This document shows, piece by piece, positions 55,207-64,000 of a stretch of 64,000 bases of DNA. Below the pieces are notes generated by a model. That model worked only from the letters and a program-made list of their open reading frames with translations, ran no database searches and was not told the DNA's origin. A program made the position numbers and the translations under genes. Source of the stretch: Rhynchopus euleeides (lineage: Eukaryota; Euglenozoa; Diplonemea; Diplonemida; Diplonemidae); NCBI GenBank assembly GCA_963210315.1, contig OY723278.1:558001-622000 (forward strand), in the 5' to 3' direction. Every line of letters starts with the position of its first letter. Within the stretch, counting starts at the first letter, position 1.

Positions 55207-55548
55207 CGCGACCTGTGCCGTGTGTGTGTCAGAGGGGCGTGTGAGGAGTGATGAGGGCCGTCGAGAGTGGTCTGTTGAGCCCACAACTTGCCCCAGGTGT
55301 ACCCCGCCCTCGGTTGGCGGGCAGTCGGGGTATCTCAGGCACATTTGATGCTGGTGTAACCACGAAGTTGTCATCCGGTTGGATCCGAACCATCAAGAGG
55401 AATAGACAAGACGCTGGACATACGGACGCAGGGAGGAATGCAGAAGCGGAAGGCGGGGTGAGAGACGTCGGTGTCGTGGAGATGTGCTCGTGGTGCGTCG
55501 GGGTGCCCTGAGTCTGTTTGTGCGGATGGGTGGGTGCAGTGGATATCC

Positions 55549-58500
55549 CCCGTGGCGAAAAAATTTTTTTTCTCCAAAAAAAAATTTTTCCGCGGAAATC
55601 GGCTTGGCGAAAAAAAAAATTTCGCCACGGGAATTTTGGGTGGGGAAAAAATTTTCTCGACACCAGGGCGGGGGGGGGGGGGGGGGCAGTACAGCCCGTG
55701 GGCCGGAGGCCCACGGGCTGTGCTAGCGCCACCAAGCAGCCACAGGATGACAGGACGCGCGCAGACGCCCCCCCCCCCCCCCCCCTCTCTCTCTCAACAG
55801 GGAATAAAACTCCCTCCCCACCCGTCCCCAAGGGGCCTCCGACGAGGAGAGCATTGTTATTCCACAACTTCGTGCAGCTGTTCCAAAATCAGCACCCACC
55901 CACATCCGACAGTGAATCACAGAAAATGAGCCTCAGTAGCTTTGGGTTCACTATTTCTTCGGCTAATGCCAAGAAAAAGGTCGATGTGACGTGGAAGATG
56001 CCACGCCTCGAAGCCGAGGCTGCGAAGCGTGGCATCTCGCAGGGCACGGGTGCCCATTATAAAAATAAGGCCACACTGGTGGAGGAGATACGGCGGTATG
56101 ACCGTCTCCAGGCAGCTCCACCAGTGGCCTTATTAGCACCCGTGCCCACATCTACATCTACCCCCACACCCACGCCGACGCCGACGCCGACGCCTACGCC
56201 TGCCGACATCCCCCAGCCTGGAGAATATATAGACAGCGATGTGGAGGAGGACGTCGCCGATGACGACGACGAGAGTGGGGCGGAGCGGAGCGTCGTGGAC
56301 GTCGATGCCGTGGAGGGCGACGAGCCACAGAAGAAGAGGCAGAAGGTGACTCGCGAGGTCGTTGGCGGGACGGAAGTCCTGTCATCGACAGTGGTCCGGT
56401 GGCGGGTCGAGTTCCCGTGGGCGGACATCGGGGAACGCGGTGCACTGTGCCGGCAGTGCACAGCGAAGTACCCTGGAGAGGCTGATCACTTTATCTCCTG
56501 CCGCTACACCGACGTCTCCCACATGAAGCGGGAGCTGACCCGGCACGCCAAGGACCCCCGGCACACCCACAGCGGCGTCGATATCCGGGAGTACTTGCGG
56601 AGCGGGTGCGAAAACGCGGTTGAACAGGTGTCCAAGATCTTTCGCACCATTCACAAGCTCGCCCGGCTTGAACTGCCCCTCTCCGCCCTCACTGAGAAGT
56701 TGCTGACTTTCTTCAGCGACCTGCACGACGATTCGGCCTTCCAATCGTGGCTGAAGATGGACGTTACGTACGTATCGTCCAAGAGCGTCAAAGAGATGCT
56801 CAACATCATTGCCCTGATGTTAGAGGAGAAGCTGCTGAGGGAAGTAGACGCAGCCACGTTCTGGGGAGTGAGTGCGGACTGTACGACAGACATTTCCCGC
56901 AAGCACCAACTCGTTGTGACCCTCAGATACGTCCGGGAATGCGCTGTTCGGGAACGGTTCTTCTGCCTCCTGCCCCTGCGGGATGAGTCATCGACGGGCT
57001 GTGCAAAGGCAATCGTCGACACTGTCAAGCACCTGGACGCTAAAAAATTCTGCAGTCTGTCGATGGATGGTGCCAGTGCCAACACCGGGCGCCTGCAGGG
57101 GGCGGAGCTCAAGATCCGTGCAGCTCTCAACAGCAACAGTGTATTCACGTGGTGTTTTGCTCATCTACTTCAATTGGCCTGCAAAGATGCTCTTGGTGAC
57201 CACACCAATAGCTTCTTCTCCACCCTCCGCCTGCTGTGGCTGTTCTTCACGGACATCGATGCGCACCGCGCGGAGCTTGAGGTCGTCTTCGGCGATCCCG
57301 AGTTTTCAGAGAGGTGTGAAAAGGTGGGATTGGCCTTGAAAGAACCGTCTACGACCCGCTGGCTTGCGTTTTTCGAGAGCCTAGATGTGGTGGCCAAGCA
57401 GTACGTGGCGATCGTGCAGGCACTGAAGCAATGTGCAGAGAAGGGGGACACCCAGGCGCGGGTTCTACACGAGGTGGTCAAAAGCCCAAAGTTTTTTGGG
57501 ACGATGAAGCTGTGCCTTGATGTTCTTGGGCAGCTGCATTCGGCTTCTTTGGAATTCCAATCCAGGGACTGCACACTCGCGCGCGCTTGCCTATCCATCG
57601 ACGCCCTCGGCGCCTCCTTCGAGTCCTGGCAGCTGTGGGAGAACTGCCGCAGTGGGACTGCGCACTACGGGAAGTGGCGCAAGGCGTACCACGAGGCTTT
57701 CGGGCTGGCGGTAACCCCTGAGGCGGCGTCGGAGCTCCACAGTCAGGTCGCTGCCCCCTACCTGGCTGCACTGTGCACATCACTGAAAAAGCGCTTCCCC
57801 GAGAGCAAACTGCACCGCGCCTTCTCTATCTTCGACCGCCGTAGCTGGCCCACTGACGCAGAGAAAACGGAATTCGGAAATGACGAGGTCAGATATCTGT
57901 TCGACTATTTCTCAAAGCCACGGACTCTCACGTACAAGCAGGCCAAGCTGGTCGACACATCGACAGCGAAGTTTGTGTACTCGAAGTCGGAGTTCACGAC
58001 GGTGTCAAAGACAGGCACAGGCCTCCTGGAGGGGGTACAGGAGGACGTTCTGGTTGCGCAGTGGACGACAGTGAAGACTATGCTCCGCCTGTCCGAGAAG
58101 ACCCCCACGATTGTCTTTGAGGCAGTGTGTGGGAGGGACTCCACACAACTGCGTTCCATCGAGAGGTTGCTTACACTCACATGGAGCATGATTCCCACGT
58201 CCAGTGAGAGCGAACGCCTCTTTAGCCTTTTAAAGAGGCTGAAGACGGACCTGAGGAATAGGCTTGCAGAGGATTCTTTGTTTGGTTTGTTTATGGTTTG
58301 CACTTCCCCGCAAGACTCTCTCAATGATGAGGATGTCCTCAAGTGTGTGAGGTTGTTTGAGTCCGGCCTCCCAGTTGACGCTCTGCGGGCTTCGCTCCAT
58401 GAGAAGCGTTCATTCGACGACATTGAGCTCATCCAGGCGGACAAGAGAAAGCAGAGGAAGATCTCGTTCGGGCAGTTTGGCAACAGCAAGTAGGCGTGTT

Positions 58501-58730
58501 GGGGCGGGGGTTCCAGAAGGGCGTCGGAGGGGGGGAGGGGTCGCGAAATAGAAGAAAGGAAAACCTACGGACGGCTGGGGTTCCAGAAGGGTGTCAGGGG
58601 GGTAGAAGGTAGAATTGTTGCGTGGGGGGGGGGGGGGGGGGTTTCGGCGCCCGAAGGGCGCCGAAAAAAAATTTTGGGGTAAAAAAAAATTCTGGCAAAA
58701 ATCGAGAATCCCGAAAATTTTTTCGCCACC
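55549..58730 (+). mobile_element. hAT-like transposon with an intact transposase gene and foldback ends
   Basis: Left GTGGCGAAAAAATTTT (55552-55567) and right AAAATTTTTTCGCCAC (58715-58730) are perfect 16-bp inverted repeats. The left end also folds on itself: CCCGTGGCGAAA (55549-55560) pairs with TTTCGCCACGGG (55620-55631). Strong GC hairpins lie inside each end (CCGTGGGCC-GGA-GGCCCACGG near 55697 and CGGCGCC-CGAA-GGGCGCCG near 58645). No 8-bp target duplication was identified, so exact boundaries are uncertain. It lies between two minus-strand host genes and ends about 20 bases from the PUF stop codon. Confidence 0.65.
55926..58493 (+). CDS. hAT-superfamily transposase (855 aa)
   Basis: Start at MSLSSFGFTISSANAKKKVD; the frame is open further upstream but there translates G-runs. 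In order, a SAP-like helix pair comes first (MPRLEAEAAKRGISQG...KATLVEEIRRY, about 25-60). A Pro-Thr run (76-93) and an acidic stretch follow. Next is a zinc-finger-like region CRQCTAKY...SHMKRELTRHAKDPRH (about 171-218). The RNase H-like core has SADCTTDIS (Asp about 318), MDGASANTGRLQG (Asp about 381) and CFAHLLQLACKDA (C-x-x-H). The C-terminal dimerisation block is TSSESERLFSLLKRLKTDLR (Glu about 761). The layout matches ZNF862/KIAA1586-type hAT transposases: cut-and-paste DNA transposition. The frame has no stop or obvious frameshift, so the protein may be functional or domesticated. It is the only long gene on the plus strand. Confidence 0.85.
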   Translation: MSLSSFGFTISSANAKKKVDVTWKMPRLEAEAAKRGISQGTGAHYKNKATLVEEIRRYDRLQAAPPVALLAPVPTSTSTPTPTPTPTPTPTPADIPQPGEYIDSDVEEDVADDDDESGAERSVVDVDAVEGDEPQKKRQKVTREVVGGTEVLSSTVVRWRVEFPWADIGERGALCRQCTAKYPGEADHFISCRYTDVSHMKRELTRHAKDPRHTHSGVDIREYLRSGCENAVEQVSKIFRTIHKLARLELPLSALTEKLLTFFSDLHDDSAFQSWLKMDVTYVSSKSVKEMLNIIALMLEEKLLREVDAATFWGVSADCTTDISRKHQLVVTLRYVRECAVRERFFCLLPLRDESSTGCAKAIVDTVKHLDAKKFCSLSMDGASANTGRLQGAELKIRAALNSNSVFTWCFAHLLQLACKDALGDHTNSFFSTLRLLWLFFTDIDAHRAELEVVFGDPEFSERCEKVGLALKEPSTTRWLAFFESLDVVAKQYVAIVQALKQCAEKGDTQARVLHEVVKSPKFFGTMKLCLDVLGQLHSASLEFQSRDCTLARACLSIDALGASFESWQLWENCRSGTAHYGKWRKAYHEAFGLAVTPEAASELHSQVAAPYLAALCTSLKKRFPESKLHRAFSIFDRRSWPTDAEKTEFGNDEVRYLFDYFSKPRTLTYKQAKLVDTSTAKFVYSKSEFTTVSKTGTGLLEGVQEDVLVAQWTTVKTMLRLSEKTPTIVFEAVCGRDSTQLRSIERLLTLTWSMIPTSSESERLFSLLKRLKTDLRNRLAEDSLFGLFMVCTSPQDSLNDEDVLKCVRLFESGLPVDALRASLHEKRSFDDIELIQADKRKQRKISFGQFGNSK

Positions 58731-58750
58731 AGAAAAATCAGATTTTGGTG

Positions 58751-60897
58751 TCAGGATACAGCCTGGGTGGGTGGTAAAAAAAAATGGAAAGCCCTTGGCA
58801 TCATCCGCAACACAGCATGCCGACCACCCCACCACCCCCCTGTCCCCACAACACACGCCAACATACCCCGCGCAGCCACTGCCCGTCAGGCGTCACCCCC
58901 AGTGCCTCCGACGTACGGGGGTACCCCCCACGCCTGGGCGGGGTGGACATCAGAGCAGGGTTGTTGCTTTCGAAGGTGCGTGTGCGCAGCTTAGACTCGA
59001 TCCGCTTCCCATGCGGCGTGTTCTTGATAAGCTGCATCAGCGGTCGGATCAGTGCCTGCAGGGCGTAGAACTGCGACTGATTGCATGTGTGCAGCGCCGT
59101 CTGCACCACGTAGTTGGCGTACTGATCCTGCAGGAGAAGGGGCAGCTTGGAACGGTCGCAGATCTCGTCGACAACCTGCACCCTCACCTCGTCCGGTGCA
59201 ATCTTGAGGCACTTCTCAATCACGTTCGATGCAAACTTGTTCGTGGAGAGTGCAGCGATGTGCCCCAGCAGCTGGCGGATCACCTTCACATTAATGACGT
59301 CGATGTCCATCTCCAGGATGTACTGCAGCAGGTAGTTGCCGAAGGGGTCCTGCACCAGGAACAGCCCGTTGTTGATGATCTCCGCCACGAGGTGCATCTT
59401 CTGCTCGTTGTTGCCGTGCTCGATGCACCGCTGCAGCACACAGCAGCCGTGGCGGTGCGTGCCAAACTCCACCACCCTCGGGGCAAGCACGTCGTGGATG
59501 AACTGGCAGTCCTCCGGCGCAAACCGCTGCAGGCACTCCTGGATCACGTGGTTGCCGTTCAGATCCTTCACCAGCTGGGGGACCTGGTGCACCAACGCCG
59601 CCGCGAGGGTCGTCACCTGCTCCTTCGTCGCCGACTTCATCTGCTCGATCACCTTCTGCACCACACGGGTCCCATGCATGTTATACGCAATGCTCCCGAA
59701 GCACTGCGCAATCTTCTCAACAAGCTGCAGCTGCTGATCCGGACGCACCTTCACATAGATCACCGGCACGATGCTGCTCGTCGTCGGATCCGTAAAAACC
59801 TCCGTGGGCTCCGTCCGCAACACCTCGAAGATCGCATCCAGCTCTGTGGGAGACCCCTCGTCACACACCTTCTGCAGCCACCCCAGGGCCAGGGGCTCGC
59901 GCACAAAATCAACCAGCCGCGCCGTCGTCGACAGCATCTTGCACATGCTCACGCTGTCAATCTTCGGATTCGGCGGCATCTGCATCGCAGCCTGCCCATG
60001 GTGATGCCCCACGTGCGGATGGTGCTGCCCGTGGTGCCCATGGTGCCCGTGATGCCCGTGATGCCCATGGTGGTGGTGGTGGTGGTGCGGCGAACCCCCG
60101 CCATACGGCTGCTGCGGCGACGCCGGCAGCCCCGCAAAGCTCCACCCCATCCCGGCCATCCTGCTCGCCTGCTCCAGCGAGATCAGCCCACCACGGCCCC
60201 CCTGCCCCTGCGACTGCCCGAGATGCTGCTGCAGCGAACCACCACCCCCGCCGCCGCCGCCACCACCACCACCACCACCCCCACCCATCGCCGGCAGAAG
60301 CCCGGGAATCCCCGAATCGCCGGGCATCCCACCGCCCCGAATCCCACCCCCCCCGCCGCGCGACGGCGTGTGGTGGTCGGGGTAGCCGAGCTGCGCCTCT
60401 TCAGCCTGGAGCTTCTGCAGCTGCTTCTGCAGCTCCTCCTTCTGCTTCTGTATCGTCCGCAGCTTCTCCGACGGGGCGGGGGCGCTGTCCTCGAGGGGGA
60501 GGAGGTCCGGAGGGCAGGTCGTCTGCCCCCCACGCGGCTGCTCGTGGGGCAGCAGCCTGTAGTCCTGCTCGGCGGTGTCGAGGGGCGCGTGCTCCAGCGA
60601 GCCGGGAATCTGCTCCAGCTCCGGAGGGAGGAGGTCGGGAGGGGGCCCTATCGAGGCGGCGCCGCCGGGTGGCATGCCAGCCCCAGTGCCTTGGAACTGC
60701 ACAGGGGTGGGCTGTGCCGGGGAGGGTGCTGCCTGCGAGTGCTGCTGCTGTTCCCCCCGCTCGCCCAGCGCGGCGCTGCCGGCGCCCATCCCGACCAGCG
60801 GTGGGGGCGCCCCGATGCCCGGCGATTCCTCCCGGTCCTCCGAGCCCCACTGTGCGGCGGACATCAGCAGCTCGACGACGGAGTCGGTGGAGGCCAT
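58751..60897 (-). CDS. Pumilio/PUF RNA-binding protein (2 exons, about 680 aa)
   Basis: Main exon 60897-58867; a GTATGT donor and an ACCCACCCAG acceptor join it to a 12-base last exon (58762-58751, AVS stop). Without splicing the frame runs to 58801. The N-terminal half is low-complexity: a short coiled coil (LRTIQKQKEELQKQLQKLQA, about 142-169), poly-Gly (199-219) and His/Gly repeats (269-299). The Pumilio domain covers about 310-640. Visible repeat cores, in order, are GTRVVQ, GNHVIQ, GCCVLQ, GNYLLQ, ASNVIE and ANYVVQ, corresponding to repeats 3-8 of human PUM1, then the cap HGKRIES. PUF proteins bind 3' untranslated regions and control mRNA decay or translation. ATG 60897 (MASTDSVVELLMSAAQWG) is the first in frame. 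The open frame and acceptor-like AGs upstream (60990-61085) leave room for an extra 5' exon. Confidence 0.9.
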
Positions 60898-61967
60898 CTC
60901 CTCCGACTCCCCCCTAGCGCGCCCAGCAGCCAGCGTGCCTTGTGGATTTGCCCCCGGCCCGGACGCCCCCCCTGTAACCCCACCCGTAGCGACTCCTGTG
61001 GAAGTCTGCAGCACGGCCTTGCAGGGGGGTGGGGGGAATGCCTGCCCTTCGGTTTGTCTCGGCTTTTCCCCCGGGGTCCTGTTGCGGTGGGTGGAGGGGT
61101 GGGATGCGTGCACTTGCCAAATGTTCGACAATTTGATACGCAATTTGTACGCAAGGTGGCAAAAGGGGGGTGGGGGTGGGGTGGGGTGAGGGGGCTGGGG
61201 TCTCTCTCATTATAGAGACGAGGCAAAGATGTCTCGCTATCTGGTCAGAATATCAGATCAGCACAGGGCGGTGATCAGACCGCACGGAGTGGGGGAATGT
61301 GGGAGTCGTTTCGAACTGCGGCACACCACGTGGATCACACTTCTATTTGAAGCCTTTTGGTGTGTGTGTGTGGGGGGGGGGGAAGGCGTCTAAACTGCCG
61401 GAAAACCACGGCAAAAAAAAAAGAGAAAAAAATGCCACACGACTCTGCAGATAAAATCATTCTCTCCCTCTCTCGGGGAGCCTTCGATAAAGTCCGACGA
61501 GTTTCACCCGTATGAACAGGTGGAAGTGCAAACTGTAGCAGAAGGCCCCCTGGCAAGCAAGCTTGTATGCGCGGGCAGCCCCGGTGCAGGGGATTGTATC
61601 TGGAGGGGGAAACACGAGGTAATCACGATGTATTGTAGGAAAAGCAGGCTGTGTGTGTGTTGTGTGGGCCATCATCTGATTTCTCACACACGCACAGGAG
61701 GCTCCCCTGCAGCAGCACAGAGAAAAGAGCTAAGCTTCCACAAAACGGGACGGCAAAGAAGCCCGCCTGATGAAGGGGCAGGGAAAGGGGCAGGGGAGGG
61801 CCTGGCGACGGGCCCCACCCCGATGAAATCGCTCGCAGAAACTCTCGCAAGTTTATTTTGCATGTGTGGGATAGCGAATCTGAGGAAACTCGAGACCCCC
61901 CTCCCCCCCCCCGCTGAGGTTTCGCAAGTGTTTTATCCGTTTCCTTCGCCCCACACACCCCCCCCCC
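60898..61967. other. Intergenic, upstream of the PUF gene
   Basis: Minus-strand pyrimidine tracts ending in AG lie near 61085 (CACCCACCGCAACAG) and 61025 (CACCCCCCTGCAAG). They are candidates for a 5' exon or a trans-splice acceptor of the PUF gene. Farther out are a GT run and G-run at 61362-61383 and C-runs at 61898-61910 and 61958-61967. No gene seen. Confidence 0.45.
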
Positions 61968-63179
61968 TAGGGCAGTGAAGATACTATTCGCGAATAATTC
62001 GTGATCTCCGATTTTCAGAGTTACATATTCGAATAATACCGTATACGTAAATATTTTGGAACGTAAATATTATGGAACGTAAATATTATGGAACGTAAAT
62101 ATTTTGGAACGCTGGTGGGTTGGCGTTCCAGATTTTTTTCGTTCCATAATATTTACAGGGCTTTCTGCGACTCGGGGACTTGGGCCAGGTGATCGGACGG
62201 CATACAGAGTCCCTGACGGGACCTACTCGTGCACTTTTCGCGCGATTCCTGAGGCAAGCCACCCTCACCACCGAGTCCCCAACTGGCCCTGTAAATATTA
62301 TGGAACGGACCGGGCAAAAATGGGCCCGTTCCATAATATTTACGTTCCATAATATTTACGTATACGGTATTCGTATTCGAATACGAAGAATGGCATTATT
62401 CGCGAATAAATGGCCATGTGTTATTCGGTCATTATTCGTGAAGTTTCTGTGGGTTTGTGTAGGGGCAGAGGCGTCAGATCACGTGTATTCCAGTGCAAAC
62501 CGAGGGAAAGCGCCGCAGGCTTTGCTTTCCTCATGAATCATCACACGTATGTCTGACCGTACGGTACACAGGTGTGGTGATCCCTTTGCATCGGCAGCAC
62601 CTCACTCACGCGTGGAGGTCTCCACCACAGGGATCTTGAAGGAGGCAGTTGCTATCCTGCCAGTCACCAACTGCACAACAGGAACAGCATAAAGCACGCA
62701 CAATGTATCCCAGGTTCGGGCACCGGGGTAGTGCTTCCACCTTTGAGTGCCCCAGGTGGCTCCGCTCCCTCCACGCAAGTTCGGTAGGGATCGCGGATGA
62801 CGATTTCCCCATCAGGTACAGCCCCGTGGTGCAACAGCGGCCGCCTGGCACCATAATGGTCCCACCAGCGCGACGGTGCCCACTCCCCTTAGCGCTTGTT
62901 GTCTTCAATGCACGGTGCAGCGTACTCCTCCAGGCACTGCAGATGATGATTCTCGGCGTCGCATCATCACAATGTAGTGATTGCACGCCTCCTCAGGGCA
63001 CACTGGGGTCGTGGGCCACGACCACGACCCGAGTGTGGGCAGTAGGTCCCTATTCCTAGCAGAGAAACCCCAGTAAAACCCCACGAATAATTCGCGAATT
63101 ATTCGTGGCGAAAATTTTTCGAGAAATTATTCGAATAATATTCGTATTCGAATAACACGAATTTTTAATCACTGCCCTA
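61968..63179. mobile_element. Inverted-repeat element with TAGGGCAGTGA ends and ATTCG-rich arms (1.2 kb)
   Basis: The left end TAGGGCAGTGA (61968) matches the inverse TCACTGCCCTA (to 63179), and outside both lies C7/G7, so the perfect inverted match is 18 bp. Arms of about 100 bases are packed with ATTCGCGAATAAT, TATTCGAATA and TTCGTATTCGAA palindromes. TAGGG termini are seen in some hAT elements, but no clear 8-bp duplication was found. The GC-richer core (62460-63060) has long overlapping frames on both strands without a recognisable domain. A separate MITE is inserted in the left arm. Confidence 0.65.
62039..62367. mobile_element. TA-flanked MITE (copy 2, 329 bp)
   Basis: Same element as 10785-11129: ends CCGTATACGTAAATATT and complement, flanked by TA (62037-62038, 62368-62369). 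It lacks one 16-bp GTAAATATTATGGAAC unit in the right arm and has a few substitutions in the core. It is inserted in the AT-rich left arm of the surrounding element, so it arrived later. Confidence 0.85.
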
Positions 63180-63515
63180 GGGGGGGTCAAATGCCACCCT
63201 TTTACGTGGACAAACACGATTTTTCAAAAAACCGGCGCAGAGGCCCCAAAGCCCCCGTAAACCCTCCAAACCCCCCCAGATCGGTCCGGAAACCCACCGA
63301 ACCCCACTTTTCCACCATTCCGGGCACCTCAGGTGCCCGAATTGGGGTACCTAAATTTTGTGCCACCGTTTGGTACCGTACAGTGCCACTGTGTGGGAGG
63401 TTGGAAAAGAAAATGCCCCAACACACCACATCTGAGGGTTGCAATGCATGTTGCTTGCCAACCACGTCATCCGGTGGGTGTCAGGCGCTATGTAGGTGGC
63501 ATTAGCCAGGTCTTC
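63180..63515. other. Gene-free stretch
   Basis: A hairpin GGGCACCT-C-AGGTGCCC lies at about 63324-63340. No gene was found. Confidence 0.4.
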
Positions 63516-64000
63516 GATGTGTTCTGGCTTGTATATATACCTCCCTGCCACCATGCACCGGGAGGCTGCCTGTAGGTACGGAACAGTCCAGATGGTCGTG
63601 TGATTCCTGTGCAGCAGTGCTCCACAACCGGGATGTGTTGACAACGACTGTTGCAACACGAGCTGTACATTCCGGGAACACATGAAGTGCGCTGTCGTGG
63701 TACCCATTGTGCCAGAATTGGTAGTTGCTGCGGTCTACTTTGCCTGGCCCAAGAGCACTGGTACTGAACGGTGCAATATGCGTGGCGAGGTGAATACAAC
63801 GGAAGCGCGCAAAGTCAATACAGCTCTCGGATGGCGGGTGGTGGTGCCACTAGTGTGTGACGTTCACTCGAGGATACAACGCATCACAATGAATCAGCAA
63901 CCGTGGACCGAGTACAATACGCTCTCTGTGGCTGGTGTGGGGGACAAAGGCAGTGCCTGTGCCGCAGGCAGGGAGGTATATATACAAGCCAGAACACATC
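63516..64000. mobile_element. Element bounded by a 34-bp perfect inverted repeat (cut by window edge)
   Basis: GATGTGTTCTGGCTTGTATA and the next 14 bases (63516-63549) are the exact complement of 63967-64000. The right arm reaches the last base of the window, so the repeat may be longer. The interior of about 420 bases has no recognised gene. It may be a small foldback transposon or one end of a larger one. Confidence 0.55.

Noticed and set aside
58615-61215. 866-codon plus-strand frame opposite the PUF gene
   Set aside because: Antisense shadow; it translates G-runs and His/Leu strings, while the minus frame has clear Pumilio repeats.
62606-63059. Overlapping long frames on both strands inside the TAGGGCAGTGA element
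   Set aside because: I looked for Harbinger and hAT motifs and saw none that held over more than a few residues; possible decayed transposase, not claimed.
1-64000. CRISPR arrays, bacterial operons, Shine-Dalgarno sites
   Set aside because: Introns, transposon types and gene families are eukaryotic; the tandem arrays have no spacer-repeat architecture.

Overview
This window looks like nuclear DNA of a flagellated unicellular eukaryote. It carries spliceosomal GT-AG introns, a Cox11 copper chaperone gene split by two introns, a CEP131/AZI1-like ciliary protein, a Pumilio (PUF) RNA-binding protein, a PAM2-motif protein and many transposon remnants. Three features together point to Euglenozoa, most plausibly a diplonemid; this is inference. 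First, every recognisable host gene (13 or so) lies on the minus strand, as in directional polycistronic clusters. Second, several starts are preceded by a long pyrimidine tract and AG a few bases before the ATG, as expected of splice-leader acceptors. Third, one gene is a WD40 protein with Tyr-Tyr-rich helical repeats of a type I associate with kinetoplastid cytoskeletal proteins. No rRNA, tRNA or spliced-leader gene was recognised.

Layout. 1-5.5 kb: repeats, including a three-deep nest of transposons (3116-5211). 5.6-6.8 kb: coiled-coil gene with a half RING motif. 7.9-8.8 kb: short hAT-type element with an internal transposase fragment. 9.9-11.1 kb: inverted copies of sequence found at 1.1-1.8 kb, a palindrome array and a TA-flanked MITE. 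12.1-15.0 kb: WD40/helical-repeat gene (3 exons). 16.4-18.0 kb: secreted protein made of 11 Cys-rich modules. 18.4-19.6 kb: CHK/aminoglycoside-phosphotransferase-like kinase. 21.5-22.5 kb: RNase H end of a LINE. 22.9-26.6 kb: two paralogous GNAT acetyltransferases. 26.6-31.4 kb: gene-free repeats. 31.4-33.6 kb: Q/P-rich protein (3 exons). 34.7-35.0 kb: small membrane protein. 35.7-37.6 kb: CEP131-like coiled coil. 38.5-39.9 kb: cox11 (3 exons). 41.8-47.6 kb: large hAT-family insertion with an 8-bp target duplication, carrying two minisatellite arrays. 50.1-51.2 kb: inverted-repeat element enclosing a possible exon. 52.8-53.5 kb: orphan exons. 54.6-55.2 kb: PAM2 protein (3 exons). 55.5-58.7 kb: hAT-like transposase gene, the only long plus-strand gene. 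58.8-60.9 kb: PUF protein. 62-64 kb: more inverted-repeat elements.

All ten introns modelled begin GTATG and most are 80-280 bp. Joining exons at these sites keeps frame and, for cox11, restores the conserved family sequence exactly; that is the best internal support for the gene models. The host genes do not form an obvious pathway. They mix RNA regulation (PUF, PAM2), cilium/cytoskeleton (CEP131-like, WD40), mitochondrial assembly (cox11) and small-molecule modification (kinase, acetyltransferases).
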